DNA from: Chitinophagales bacterium
GTDB lineage: Bacteria > Bacteroidota > Bacteroidia > Chitinophagales > JADIYW01
DNA length: 64,000 bases
Assembly (NCBI GenBank): GCA_020636535.1
Contig: JACJXT010000011.1
Location: forward strand, 1,736,001 to 1,800,000
Direction: 5' to 3'
In this document: one piece after another, positions 52,786-62,619 of the stretch
Layout of the letters: each line of letters begins with the position of its first letter
How positions within the stretch are numbered: the stretch's first letter is position 1
Position numbers and translations under genes: made by a program
Notes under the pieces: generated by a model
What the model was told of the DNA's origin: nothing
The model's database searches: none
What the model saw: the letters and a program-made list of their open reading frames with translations, nothing else

Positions 52786-52821
52786 GAAAAACTGCATCAA
52801 ATTTGGTGCAGTTTTTTTTAT
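52786..52821 (+). terminator. Rho-independent terminator of etfBA
   Basis: Stem aaaactgca / tgcagtttt with a loop containing tcaaatttgg, ending in a run of eight T. It lies 25 bp past the etfA stop; the remaining gap to 52938 is AT-rich and featureless. Confidence 0.8.
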
Positions 52822-52938
52822 TTAATCCAAATTATGCATTAGACTTTATAGTGAGAAAAACTTATACACAATATTTACTTCTTATTTTATTAACGCTTGT
52901 AAATCCTATTATCAATTAGTATTTTATAATTTTATTTC

Positions 52939-53799
52939 ATGAAAACAATTTTGTTAAAGCAATTACCAACACCAATGAGTAGTTACGCCAAAGTAATTAC
53001 TACACTTGGTAAAAAAGGAAACAAAAAACTACCTGCAATTACTATTGAGTGTAAAAATATTACTATCAATGAAAGTGATTTAAAAGCTTATAATAAAGTG
53101 TGTCAAATAGCAGACAGCGATTTCATTCCTGCTACTTATTTACATGCCAAATCGTTTGTAGTTCAAACCGAATTATTAACACAAAAAGAAGCACCTTATC
53201 CTTTATTAGGTTTGGTACACTTAGCCAATCAAATTAAACAGTTTGATAAAGTTTCAAAATATTCACCTTATGACATTCAATGTTCATTTGGCGATTTAAT
53301 TGTTCATGAAAAAGGTCAAGCATTTGAAGTACTAGTAAAAGTATTTCAAAATAATGCATTGGTTTGGCAAGCAACAAGTGTTTATCTTTTCTTAGGAAAA
53401 ACTGGAACTGGTAAAGAATTAAATTGGCAAATTGATGATGTTGGCGAACACGCAATTAAACAATCTTGGAATTTAGCAACGAATTTAGGGTATCAATATG
53501 CAAAAGTATCTGGCGATTTTAATCCAATCCATCTTACACCAATCAGTGCTAAACTATTCGGATTTAAACAACACATCATTCATGGAATGTATAGCAAAGC
53601 AAGAATTTTAGGTCAGTTAGAACCACAAATTCATAGCGACTCATTTAATATTACCGTTAGTTTTAAAACACCATTGTATTTACCCAATCAAGTTATTTTT
53701 AGATACGATAAAATCAATCCAACTCAAATCAATTTCGATTTAGTAGATAAAAAACAAGAGAAACCACATTTAAAAGGATTTATCGAAGTTATAAAATAA
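52939..53799 (+). CDS. MaoC-like hydratase domain protein
   Basis: 286 residues with two hot-dog-like halves. The active (R)-hydratase loop is in the second: YAKVSGDFNPIHLTPISAKLFGFKQHIIHG, with the catalytic Asp and His of the D-x-N-P-x-H motif. The first half has lost it, as in fused MaoC dimers. It would hydrate trans-2-enoyl thioesters. Its stop is 2 bp from the MFS transporter start, so the two are one operon. Confidence 0.9.
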   Translation: MKTILLKQLPTPMSSYAKVITTLGKKGNKKLPAITIECKNITINESDLKAYNKVCQIADSDFIPATYLHAKSFVVQTELLTQKEAPYPLLGLVHLANQIKQFDKVSKYSPYDIQCSFGDLIVHEKGQAFEVLVKVFQNNALVWQATSVYLFLGKTGTGKELNWQIDDVGEHAIKQSWNLATNLGYQYAKVSGDFNPIHLTPISAKLFGFKQHIIHGMYSKARILGQLEPQIHSDSFNITVSFKTPLYLPNQVIFRYDKINPTQINFDLVDKKQEKPHLKGFIEVIK

Positions 53800-53801
53800 A
53801 G

Positions 53802-55070
53802 ATGTTTTCTAATTTAAGTCGAGATAAAGATCCATTTGAAGCTTTAAAATATAGAGAATTTTCATGGTATGTTGCTTCTCGATTTTTAATTACTATGGCA
53901 ATTTCATTCCAAGTAGTTTTAATTGGTTGGGAAATATATGTACTTACTGGTAGTAAATTAATGCTAGGATTTATTGGACTCACCGAAGCAATTCCTGCAA
54001 TTACTATTGCATTATATGGTGGTCACATTGCTGATAAATCTGAAAAAAGAAATTTATTCCTTTATTGTATTATATTCTTTAGCTTACTAAGTGCTTTTCT
54101 AATACTAATCACACATCCTTGGTTTATAGCATCATTTGGAAAAAAAATGACTGTTCGTTTAATTTTTCTAGTTGTTTTTTTAACAGGTTTTGCTAGAGGA
54201 TTTGCTGGTCCTGCTTCATTTTCATTATCTGCTTTTTTAATTCCAAAGAAAACATATCAAAATGGTGCTACATGGAGTAGTAGTGCATGGCAATTAGGTA
54301 TGGTCATTGGTGCTGCATTGGCTGGCATTATTTATGGATTTATAGGAATTACTAAAACTTTTTCCATTCAATTAATACTTTTAATTATTGCCATTTTCTG
54401 TATCACTAGAATTCAACCAAAACACGAAGCTAAATTTAATGCAACAGAACCATTTTTAGAAAGCGTACAAAAAGGATTAAAATTTGTATTTCAAAATAAA
54501 ATCATTCTTTCTTGTATTTCGTTAGATTTATTTGCAGTGTTGTTTGGTGGAGCAATTGCTTTATTGCCTGTTTTTGCTAGTGATATTTTACATGTTGGAC
54601 CACAAGGACTAGGAATTCTTAGAGCAGCTCCAGCTATTGGTGCTATAATTACCTTATTAAGTATTGCATTTTTTCCAATAAAAAAGAATGCAGGCAAAAT
54701 ACTACTAATAAGTGTTGCTGGTTTTGGTGCATTTATAATTTTGTTTGGCATAAGTAAAAACTTTTATTTCTCTCTTTTTTGTTTAATGATGAGTGGTGCT
54801 TTAGATGGTGTTAGTGTTGCTATAAGACAAACTATTTTACAATTAGAAACACCACACGAAATGCGAGGAAAAGTATCGGCAGTAAACTCTATGTTTGTAG
54901 GTTCTTCTAACGAGATTGGCGAATTTGAAAGTGGCTTAACTGCAAGTTTAATGGGAACCGTAAGAGCAGTAGTATTTGGTGGAACAATGACAATTATTAT
55001 TGTTATACTAACTGCGTTTTATTCTCCTTCTATTAGAAAGATGGAATTAAACAACAAAGAGGAACATTAA
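53802..55070 (+). CDS. MFS transporter, probable exporter
   Basis: 422 residues, 12 predicted membrane helices. Starts FSNLSRDKDPFEALKYREFSWY, common in Bacteroidota exporters of the enterobactin-exporter-like/DUF894 branch. The loop GGHIADKSEKRN after helix 2 is the MFS motif A (G-x-x-x-D-x-x-x-x-R). Substrate unknown. Second gene of the MaoC-MFS pair. Confidence 0.93.
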   Translation: MFSNLSRDKDPFEALKYREFSWYVASRFLITMAISFQVVLIGWEIYVLTGSKLMLGFIGLTEAIPAITIALYGGHIADKSEKRNLFLYCIIFFSLLSAFLILITHPWFIASFGKKMTVRLIFLVVFLTGFARGFAGPASFSLSAFLIPKKTYQNGATWSSSAWQLGMVIGAALAGIIYGFIGITKTFSIQLILLIIAIFCITRIQPKHEAKFNATEPFLESVQKGLKFVFQNKIILSCISLDLFAVLFGGAIALLPVFASDILHVGPQGLGILRAAPAIGAIITLLSIAFFPIKKNAGKILLISVAGFGAFIILFGISKNFYFSLFCLMMSGALDGVSVAIRQTILQLETPHEMRGKVSAVNSMFVGSSNEIGEFESGLTASLMGTVRAVVFGGTMTIIIVILTAFYSPSIRKMELNNKEEH

Positions 55071-55095
55071 TTCTATTTAATTTACATTATTTCAA

Positions 55096-55103
55096 TACCT
55101 TTG
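55096..55103 (+). promoter_or_regulatory. -7 element TACCTTTG of the M16 peptidase gene
   Basis: Exact TAnnTTTG match 15 bp before ATG 55119. It overlaps the TTG at 55101 and therefore excludes that codon as a start. Confidence 0.55.
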
Positions 55104-55118
55104 CATAAAATTATAGAT

Positions 55119-58043
55119 ATGCAAAAATATATATGGATTTTTATCCTAAGTTTTTCAGTATTGAGTTGTTCTCAAAAATCTACAACACAAAAAACAGAAG
55201 AAGTTGCAGATGCTGTGGAAGAAACAGTTCAAAATGCCGTAGATGCTGTAAATGAAGAAGTAGAAGACGCTACTGATGTTGCAGAAGAAATTCCTAATGA
55301 AATTCAGGAAGCATTAAAAATGCCAATTCCATTAGATCCATCTGTAAGATATGGTACACTTCCTAATGGTATGAAGTACTACATCAAACAAAACAAGAAA
55401 CCAGAAAACAGAGTAGAAATGCGTTTAGCTGTTAATGCTGGTTCTAATCAAGAAGATGAAAATCAGTTGGGCTTGGCTCACTTTGTAGAGCACATGGCAT
55501 TTAATGGCAGTAAAAATTTTGCTAAAAACGATTTAGTTAATTTCTTAGAAGGTGCTGGTGTAAAATTTGGTGCTCACTTAAATGCTTATACTTCTTTCGA
55601 CGAAACAGTATATATGCTACAATTGCCTACAGATAAAGCTGATGTTTTAGACAAAGGTTTATTGGTTTTTGAAGATTGGGCAAGTGGTTTAAGTTTTGAT
55701 CCAACTGAAATTGACAAAGAAAGAGGTGTTGTTGTTTCTGAATGGAGAACTGGTCAAGGTCCTGATATGAGAATGACTTATAAATTTTTACCCGTTGCTT
55801 ATAAAGATTCTAGATATGCTAAAAGATTACCTATTGGCGATACTGCTATTCTAAAAAATGCACCATATAATGTATTTACTAAATTTTATAAAGATTGGTA
55901 TAGACCAGATTTAATGGCAATGTGTATTGTTGGTGATATTAATGTAGACTCAATGGAACAAGAAGTCATTAAAAGATTCTCTCCTATTAAAAATCCAACG
56001 AACGAACGACCAAAAGTAGAATATGAATTACCAGAACACAAAGAAACACTTGTTTCTATTAATACTGATGCTGAAGCAACTGGACAAAGAGTATATATCA
56101 TGTACAAGCATCCTAAAACAGAAATAAATACACTACAAGGTTATGGTTCTTATGTTGCTAATCAGTTATTTAATACCATGTATAGCCAACGATTAGCAGA
56201 GATTACGCAAAAGCCAGATGCTCCTTTTGCTTATGCAAGTGGCTCTTATGATGAAGAAACTCGAAAAAATGATGCGTTTAATGCTTTTGCTGTTGTTAAA
56301 AAAGGACAAATAAAAGAGGCAATTAGTGTTTTATTAACCGAAAATGAAAGAATTAAACAACATGGTTTTACACAATCTGAGTTAGATAGAGCTAAAATAG
56401 ATTTATTAAAATCTTTAGAAGATGCCTTAAAAGAAAAAGACAAAACAGAATCGAGAAGTCTGGTAATGGAATATGTCTATAATTATTTAAAAGGAATTCC
56501 TGCACCTGGAATTGATGTAGAATATCAATTGGCTAATGCTATAGTACCACAATTGCCTTTAGAAATTTTTCAAGAAATGGCAAAAGAATATATTTCTGAT
56601 GAAAATGCTGTTATTATAGTAACTGCTCCAGAATCAGAAAAAGCAAATATTCCTAGTGAAGCAGCTATTCTTGCATTAGATAAATCTATCAAAGCAAGCA
56701 AAATTGATGCTTATGTTGATGTTGTTAGCAACGAGCCTTTAATGGAAAATATTCCTACTGCTGGAAAAGTGGTAAAAACAGAAAAAAACGACAAATACAA
56801 TATTACAACTTGGACTTTATCTAATGGTGCTAAAGTTGTTGTTAAACCAACTGATTTTAAAAACGATGAAATTTTATTTGGAGCATACAGTCCAGGTGGA
56901 ACTTCGCAATATAGTGATGACGATTTTATGTCTGCTGATTATTCTAACTTAATCATTTCAGAATCTGGAATTTCTAATTTTGATGCTATTACACTCAATA
57001 AAATGTTAATTGGCAAAACCGTAGAAGTTGGTCCTTTTGTTGGTGAATTGAGTGATGGCTTTGAAGGTTCAACTACACCAAAAGATGTAGAAACCATGTT
57101 GCAGTTAGTCAACCTATATTTTACAGCACCAAGAAAATCAAAAGACGATTTTAATACACTCATGCAAAAACAACATGCTATGTATGACAATCTTTTAGAA
57201 AATCCACAATATTATTTTTTAAACGAATATTATAATACAATATATAAAAATAGTATTAGAAGAAGTTTGCCAACAAAAGAAGCATTAGACAAAGTAGATT
57301 TTGAAAAAGCATTTAAATTTTATGGTGAAAGATTTAGCAATGCTGCCGACTTTACTTTTTATTTTGTAGGAAATATTGATGTAAATACACTACAACCTTT
57401 AGTAGAAACATATTTGGGTAGTATTCCATCATCAGATAAAAAAGAAACTTGGAAAAATCCAAATATCATTAAACCAAGTGGAACTGTTACTAAAAGTATT
57501 CAAAAAGGAAATACACCAAAAACAAATGTAGGTATTCATATTCATGGAGAAAACAATATTGAATGGACAGAAGCTAAAGCGTTTAAGTTTAATGCTATGG
57601 TAAAAGTATTGAGCATCTTACTAAGAGAAAATTTAAGAGAAGATAAAGGTGGTGTATATGGTGTTGGCGTAAATGGTGCTTTTGTACAAAGACCAATTAA
57701 TGCTTATGGTATTAATATCAACTTTAATGCAGATCCTGAAAAAGCTGATGAATTAATAAAAGCAGTAAACGAAACAATAGACAATTTAATTAAAAATGGC
57801 ACTAACGAAGTCAACTTAAACAAAGTAAAAGAAACTTATAAAAGAGAGTTAGAAACCAACTTAAAAGAAAACGACTATTGGTTAGATAAATTAGAATATG
57901 CTACCGAATATGCTTGGGACATCAACAAAATTGAAAATAGCGACTATATCGACCAATTAACATTGGCAGATATTCAACAAACAGCAAAACAATTCTTAGA
58001 TACTCAAAATAAAATTCAAGTAGTTTTATCACCAAAAGAGTAA
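55119..58043 (+). CDS. M16 family zinc metallopeptidase, outer-membrane-type lipoprotein
   Basis: 974 residues from ATG 55119 (MQKYIWIFILSFSVLSCSQKS; lipidated Cys at 17). A low-complexity Glu/Ala/Val linker follows. Inverted zinc motif HFVEHMAFNGS (HxxEH) with the distal Glu supplied in ETVYMLQLPTDKAD-to-ERGVVVSEW. Four M16 domains in two pairs; only the first pair keeps the active site, as in insulinase/pitrilysin-like proteins. Degrades or processes peptides at the envelope. A terminator follows at 58114. Confidence 0.93.
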   Translation: MQKYIWIFILSFSVLSCSQKSTTQKTEEVADAVEETVQNAVDAVNEEVEDATDVAEEIPNEIQEALKMPIPLDPSVRYGTLPNGMKYYIKQNKKPENRVEMRLAVNAGSNQEDENQLGLAHFVEHMAFNGSKNFAKNDLVNFLEGAGVKFGAHLNAYTSFDETVYMLQLPTDKADVLDKGLLVFEDWASGLSFDPTEIDKERGVVVSEWRTGQGPDMRMTYKFLPVAYKDSRYAKRLPIGDTAILKNAPYNVFTKFYKDWYRPDLMAMCIVGDINVDSMEQEVIKRFSPIKNPTNERPKVEYELPEHKETLVSINTDAEATGQRVYIMYKHPKTEINTLQGYGSYVANQLFNTMYSQRLAEITQKPDAPFAYASGSYDEETRKNDAFNAFAVVKKGQIKEAISVLLTENERIKQHGFTQSELDRAKIDLLKSLEDALKEKDKTESRSLVMEYVYNYLKGIPAPGIDVEYQLANAIVPQLPLEIFQEMAKEYISDENAVIIVTAPESEKANIPSEAAILALDKSIKASKIDAYVDVVSNEPLMENIPTAGKVVKTEKNDKYNITTWTLSNGAKVVVKPTDFKNDEILFGAYSPGGTSQYSDDDFMSADYSNLIISESGISNFDAITLNKMLIGKTVEVGPFVGELSDGFEGSTTPKDVETMLQLVNLYFTAPRKSKDDFNTLMQKQHAMYDNLLENPQYYFLNEYYNTIYKNSIRRSLPTKEALDKVDFEKAFKFYGERFSNAADFTFYFVGNIDVNTLQPLVETYLGSIPSSDKKETWKNPNIIKPSGTVTKSIQKGNTPKTNVGIHIHGENNIEWTEAKAFKFNAMVKVLSILLRENLREDKGGVYGVGVNGAFVQRPINAYGININFNADPEKADELIKAVNETIDNLIKNGTNEVNLNKVKETYKRELETNLKENDYWLDKLEYATEYAWDINKIENSDYIDQLTLADIQQTAKQFLDTQNKIQVVLSPKE

Positions 58044-58113
58044 AAACTATAGGTTGGTGTCTTCACCGACCTATAAAATAGATTTCTGTTTGCACAGAAA
58101 TGACGATAATAAC

Positions 58114-58147
58114 CAAAAACGCTTACTATATTGGTAAGCGTTTTTTA
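58114..58147 (+). terminator. Rho-independent terminator of the M16 gene
   Basis: Stem aacgcttac / gtaagcgtt (58118-58126 and 58134-58142), 7-nt loop, then T-run. Two smaller inverted repeats precede it: aggttggtg / caccgacct (58051-58072, one G-T pair) and tttctgt / acagaaa (58083-58100). Confidence 0.85.
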
Positions 58148-58315
58148 TTCTTATACTTGTATAATATTATAAATATAAAACACATATAAACAACTACCTT
58201 TTATACACCTTAGCGTACAACGGATTTTTCATGCGTAGTGATACTAGTGATTTTTTTTATAAACCTATCTAGCCGAACAGGCAGATTTAGTTTGAGTATC
58301 CATCTTAATTAAATT

Positions 58316-58597
58316 TTGTTATTTTTACTAATAAAACCTGAGTTATGGATTAGAACAGTTTGAATAAACTAGCAATTATTAGAAAAAGAGCGTCTTTACT
58401 AGCGGATGAAAGTAGCGAAGTCTACCTGTTCGGCACCATGTCTACCGACAGGTAGAGACAGGTAATCTACTTTATAGCAGTTCATAGTTTGAGATTGCCA
58501 CAATTTTGTTCGTTCCTCTCAAAATTTCGCAATGACGATTGATTATCAGTTAATTATGCAGAATTTAATCCATAACTCAGGTTAATTAGTATAACAA
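58316..58597. mobile_element. MITE-like element with long terminal inverted repeats
   Basis: An 18-bp perfect inverted pair aacctgagttatggatta (58335-58352) / its complement (58566-58583) extends outward imperfectly (tactaat, ttgtta) to 58316 and 58597, giving arms of about 35 bp around a 282-bp non-coding unit. An internal perfect 9-bp inverted repeat tctacctgt / acaggtaga lies at 58421-58456. No transposase frame inside, so if mobile it is non-autonomous. It lies in the 769-bp gap 58044-58812; apart from the two terminators (58114 and 58757) the rest of the gap (58148-58315, 58598-58756) holds nothing recognisable. Confidence 0.5.
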
Positions 58598-58756
58598 TTA
58601 TTGTGGACACAAGCCGAAGGTAAACTAATCCAAAATAAAGCTAGAGAAAGGATAAAACCTTTTTTATAATAGACACACTTTTTGGAACAGATACTTTTAA
58701 GCCCTAACCAACTTATTTTGATAACTTTTTAACTATTAACGGTCTCTTTTATTCAA

Positions 58757-58792
58757 TAAAAAAAGAGACTCGAAAATGAGTCTCTTTTTTTT
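58757..58792 (-). terminator. Rho-independent terminator of the outer-membrane protein gene
   Basis: Stem agagactc / gagtctct (58764-58771 and 58778-58785) flanked by A- and T-runs, so it can act in both directions; it lies 20 bp past the minus-strand gene. Confidence 0.85.
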
Positions 58793-58812
58793 TATTTTAT
58801 TTATAATACTTT

Positions 58813-60171
58813 TTAATAGAAAGGTTCTGGTTCTTCTTTCTTGCTTTTTTTCTCTTTTGGTGTTTTTTCTTTTTTTACTTTCTCTTCTTTAGTTTTTGCT
58901 TCTTTGTTTGTTTTTTCTTTTGGCGCTTTTTTGGTACTACTTACAGTTCCGTTGTTTCTTTTTGCTTCTAGTTTTTCTGAACGCAAATCGAAGTCGAAAC
59001 GGAAACCAGCATTAAAATATAGTGTTGACGCATTAAATCTTTGTCCTGGTTCTTCCATAGGTTTGTCTAAATCTACTGTTGGAATATTTGGATCTAATGG
59101 AATTAATTGTTTAGCACCATATCTTGCCGTGTTAGATTCTTCTGTTATTTCATCTACATATTTATGGTGAGTTAAAAAAACAGGTGCTTCATCTACACTA
59201 TTTATATTTAAACTTAAACCATTGGTTAGTAGTTCTAAGACTTGAAAAATTGGTTCTGAAATAGAACTTGGTAAATCTATACCACCAATTCTTAAATCTG
59301 TTTTTAAACTAAATTCATCAAAAACAGTTTCTTTAAGCTTTATAGTATAAGCTTGTACTCTTGCTTCTGTAAAGAAAGTTACTTTTGGTGATACTTTAAT
59401 ATCAAAACCTATAGATGTACTTACACCAATAGTTGGTTTGTAAGATGTAGTAGCTGTTGCTTGTAGTGTTTGGTGTAAAATTGGTAATGGTAAAATTGGA
59501 TAACCTGCAAGTGTTTCTATAATTCTTCCTGCTTTATCATCTATAAATGCTCTAGAAGTTGTTTTACCAAAAATAGGCATTACTAAACCTGCTTTACCTG
59601 TAATACCGAATCGTTTGCCATTATCCCAACGCATAATTAAATGTGGTGATATATATATGCCAAAAGTTCCTGTTTTTTGTGTTGCATAGTATTCTGCTGT
59701 ACCAAGAATTGGTGTTAAGTCTAATTCTAATAAACCTAATAAGTTAATTCCAACATTAGATTTTGTATTAATTCTAGCATTTAATTTTTCTGGATGCCAA
59801 GCTAAGGTATTTAACACATCTATACCAATATATTTATTAAACATATGACCCCAACCCATATTTAATGCAAAACCACCACCATTGGTTCCAAAAATTGGTT
59901 TAACGCTTAGGTCGCCATTTTGTTGATACCAATCGCCTTGACCAATTTCTTTTAAAGGTGATCTTTTATTGGTTGCCAAAAAAGGCATACCATAGCCAGC
60001 ACCAACAGTAATGTACCAATCTTTACCTAATGGTCTGAGTACATTATCTCTAATTCTTAACTTTAATGATGTCTTTTCTGAAGACGATGCATTGTCTGAT
60101 GTCATTTCTTCTTGAGCGAATGATTGAACTCCTAGAAGTACTACAAATAGTAAAACGAATAATTGCTTCAT
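58813..60171 (-). CDS. Outer-membrane beta-barrel-type protein with lysine-rich tail, function unknown
   Basis: 452 residues. Signal peptide MKQLFVLLFVVLLGVQSFAQ. The mature part has alternating strands rich in Gly and aromatic residues (YITVGAGYGMPF, GGGFALNMGWGHMFNKYIGIDV, GISTSIGFDIKV-like VSTSIGFDIKVSPKVTFFTEARVQ), as in OmpA-like barrels. The final ~50 residues are almost all Lys, Glu, Pro and Ser (KKAPKEKTNKEAK, then KKSKKEEPEPFY), an unusual periplasm- or surface-exposed charged tail. Monocistronic, with its own terminator. Confidence 0.82.
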   Translation of the reverse strand: MKQLFVLLFVVLLGVQSFAQEEMTSDNASSSEKTSLKLRIRDNVLRPLGKDWYITVGAGYGMPFLATNKRSPLKEIGQGDWYQQNGDLSVKPIFGTNGGGFALNMGWGHMFNKYIGIDVLNTLAWHPEKLNARINTKSNVGINLLGLLELDLTPILGTAEYYATQKTGTFGIYISPHLIMRWDNGKRFGITGKAGLVMPIFGKTTSRAFIDDKAGRIIETLAGYPILPLPILHQTLQATATTSYKPTIGVSTSIGFDIKVSPKVTFFTEARVQAYTIKLKETVFDEFSLKTDLRIGGIDLPSSISEPIFQVLELLTNGLSLNINSVDEAPVFLTHHKYVDEITEESNTARYGAKQLIPLDPNIPTVDLDKPMEEPGQRFNASTLYFNAGFRFDFDLRSEKLEAKRNNGTVSSTKKAPKEKTNKEAKTKEEKVKKEKTPKEKKSKKEEPEPFY

Positions 60172-60484
60172 ATGTGTTTTTATTATTATTTAACTTAATT
60201 TCACACAAAGTAAATAAAAAAAACAGATTAATGAAACAATAAACCAATAAAAAATTTACATTTTTTAAAAATTAAATATTTATTTATCGTTAGATAAATT
60301 TAATAATGTTCAAGTTTATAAGTACACACCTTAAAAAACATTACAATTCAATATTTTAACTTCCTTAATATATTGCGTTTTAGCAATAAATATTTAAAAA
60401 AGCAAAACTTCTTTACTTCGTTATACTGTCTATGTAAAAAGGAGATTCTTCGCTTCGCTCAGAATAGACACACTACAATAAAAT
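60172..60484. promoter_or_regulatory. Upstream region of the outer-membrane protein gene
   Basis: 313 bp. Minus-strand element TTACTTTG (60206-60213), one base off the -7 consensus, lies 34 bp before the ATG. The part at 60395-60480 contains cttcttcgcttcgctcagaa-like sequence common to dispersed intergenic repeats. No coding frame. Confidence 0.35.
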
Positions 60485-61798
60485 TTAAGCACCAATCATA
60501 CTACCACCACAAACTCTAATTACTTGTCCATTTATTCCATCAGATAAAGGAGAAGATAAGAATGTAATTAGCTCTGCAACATCTTCTGGTAAGCCACCTT
60601 GTTTTAATGTAGATAGTCTTCTTCCGCCTTCTTTGACAAATAATGGTAAGCTTTCGGTCATTTTAGTTTCTATAAAACCTGGTGCTACTGCATTAGCATA
60701 AACCTTTTTAGTTTCAGACAATGCTTTAGCTAAAGCTATCATTCCTGCTTTAGATGCAGAATAATTGGTTTGTCCAACATTTCCTGCAATACCAGAAATT
60801 GAAGCCAATCCAACAATTTTTGGCATTTTAGAAAATCCTTTTGCTAAAAAAGTATTGGTTAATTGAATGCTCGCCTTTAAGTTAACTTGCATTACTTGAT
60901 TCCATTGTTGTTCAGTCATCTTAGCCAAAGTTTTATCTCTAGTAATTCCTGCATTGTTTACTAAAATATCTAATTGTTTATAGTTTTTTATAATATACTC
61001 TTGTAGTGATTTTGCAGCTTCTTCTTTAGTAACATCTATTAAGTAAGTATCTGCATTAATTTCCATAGCTACTTTATTGGCATCATCTTCTGACTGTGGA
61101 ATATCAACAATAATTACTTTAGCTCCTTCTCTTGCTAAAGCTTTAGCTGCTGCTGCACCAATACCTCTTGCTCCACCTGTAACAATAGCTGTTTTGTTTT
61201 TTAATGGTTGCTGGATATCAAAGTCGAACGATTCATTATTGCTATTAATAGTAACTACTTGTCCTGTTATAAATGAAGATTTATCTGACAAGAAATAAAA
61301 AATAGCACCTGCAATATTATTAGCATCGTTATTAGAAATAGTAAGATGGTTTACTGTAGTACCATTTTTACCTAATTCTTTAGATAATGCTCTTGAAAAT
61401 CCTTCGAAAGATTTTTGTACTGCGTATGCTTCGTCTGAAGTTTCGTCAATTTGAGATAAAACGACCACTCTAGCATTTTTGTTTAACTTTTTTATTGCTT
61501 GTTGTGCTGTAGAAAAGAAATCGTACGAATCTTCTACTTTATTAATATCTAATGCTGATAAAACTACTGCATCTAATTTGTCTGCATAAATAGTAGTATC
61601 GTTACACAATGGTTTTAGTTGCTTAGTAATTGCTTTAAATAAATCATTATTAGTACCAACAAATGCTACTGCTTTATTTTGTATTTCTGAAGCACTGTAT
61701 GCATTAAGGTTTCTTTTTAATTGTGCTGGAATTGGCAAAGGTAAATTTAAACTCTTTGCTAGTTGTTTTACCATTGGGTTTTGCAAAAAATCGCTCAT
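60485..61798 (-). CDS. High-molecular-weight FabG-type 3-oxoacyl-thioester reductase (SDR)
   Basis: 437 residues: a degenerate N-terminal Rossmann-like domain (about 1-195) and an active C-terminal SDR (about 205-437). The active part has TGGARGIGAAAAKAL (NAD(P)H binding), NNAG, and YSASKAG with Tyr and Lys of the catalytic tetrad. This double-domain architecture matches FabG4-like enzymes, which prefer CoA-linked longer acyl chains, rather than housekeeping FabG. Monocistronic. Confidence 0.9.
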   Translation of the reverse strand: MSDFLQNPMVKQLAKSLNLPLPIPAQLKRNLNAYSASEIQNKAVAFVGTNNDLFKAITKQLKPLCNDTTIYADKLDAVVLSALDINKVEDSYDFFSTAQQAIKKLNKNARVVVLSQIDETSDEAYAVQKSFEGFSRALSKELGKNGTTVNHLTISNNDANNIAGAIFYFLSDKSSFITGQVVTINSNNESFDFDIQQPLKNKTAIVTGGARGIGAAAAKALAREGAKVIIVDIPQSEDDANKVAMEINADTYLIDVTKEEAAKSLQEYIIKNYKQLDILVNNAGITRDKTLAKMTEQQWNQVMQVNLKASIQLTNTFLAKGFSKMPKIVGLASISGIAGNVGQTNYSASKAGMIALAKALSETKKVYANAVAPGFIETKMTESLPLFVKEGGRRLSTLKQGGLPEDVAELITFLSSPLSDGINGQVIRVCGGSMIGA

Positions 61799-61894
61799 TT
61801 TTTTATCATTTTTGATAAAATTAAAGATAAGTATGTTTCTTTGTTGTTAAATTGGAGAAAAAATTAATTTCTTAACTTAAGATATTTAGTAAAA

Positions 61895-62554
61895 ATGGAA
61901 TCAAATCTAAAAAAAACTAGGCAACTACTCATATTTATTGTAATGATAGTTGCTTTATTTACCGCTTGTAAAACGAAGAGTAATAACGAAGACAATACTG
62001 TGAATACAGACCATGCTATGGATTTAAAATCTGCTATTTTAAAAACAAAAACAGTAATTGAACCTTTAGGTACTACTATGCTAACTATGTATATTGATGA
62101 TTATGGCAAGCTAAGTAAACAAGTAGTAGATATGCCAATGGAAATTGCTGGTCAGCATTTTGATGCACAACAAATAACCATTACAAAAGATGGTTATGTT
62201 TATTCTTGGGAAAATGGTTCGACTGTTGGACAAAAAACAAAACTAAAAAAAGGTGAGTTTGATTTAAAAAACAATTTTAGTTTTAAAAGCATGAGTGATG
62301 AAATGAAAAAGCAATACAAAGTAAAGGAACTTGGTACAGAAACTATTGATGGTAAAGTATGCAATGTTTATAGTATGGAGTTGAATCAGTTTGAAGGAAC
62401 TTATTATATTTATAAAGATTTGCCTTTAAAATTTATCATGCAAACTAAAGAAGGCAATAAAGTAGAAAGTAATTTAGTTTCGTTTGAAGAAAATGTAGCA
62501 ATACCAGATTCTGTATTTGCTATTCCTAATAATATTCAATTTACTGAGCGATAA
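61895..62554 (+). CDS. Lipoprotein with LolA/DUF4412-like fold, function unknown
   Basis: 219 residues. Signal with a hydrophobic stretch and lipobox-like LFTACKTKS; the lipidated cysteine would be at about 25, which is late but acceptable. Mature segment QQITITKDGYVYSWENGSTVGQ, KELGTETIDGKVCNVYSMEL and YYIYKDLPLKFIMQTKEG fit the beta-strand layout of LolA/DUF4412-type lipid- or lipoprotein-binding proteins. Partner unknown. A terminator hairpin follows. Confidence 0.75.
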   Translation: MESNLKKTRQLLIFIVMIVALFTACKTKSNNEDNTVNTDHAMDLKSAILKTKTVIEPLGTTMLTMYIDDYGKLSKQVVDMPMEIAGQHFDAQQITITKDGYVYSWENGSTVGQKTKLKKGEFDLKNNFSFKSMSDEMKKQYKVKELGTETIDGKVCNVYSMELNQFEGTYYIYKDLPLKFIMQTKEGNKVESNLVSFEENVAIPDSVFAIPNNIQFTER

Positions 62555-62557
62555 AAA

Positions 62558-62592
62558 ATGCTATGCCAAGTATAACGCACTTGACATAGCAT
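62558..62592 (+). terminator. Hairpin terminator-like structure between convergent genes
   Basis: 14-bp arms atgctatgccaagt (62558-62571) / acttgacatagcat (62579-62592) with one mismatch. It lies just after the lipoprotein stop and before the convergent DUF1232 gene; no long T-run. Confidence 0.55.
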
Positions 62593-62619
62593 AAACTGTT
62601 AATACATTTTTTGACGCAG

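Noticed and set aside
53802..55070. MFS gene as siderophore exporter
   Set aside because: Only the general exporter-branch resemblance is visible and no siderophore synthesis genes are near, so no substrate is claimed.
55101..55103. TTG as start of the M16 gene
   Set aside because: It lies inside the TACCTTTG promoter element; ATG 55119 begins an ideal lipoprotein signal peptide.
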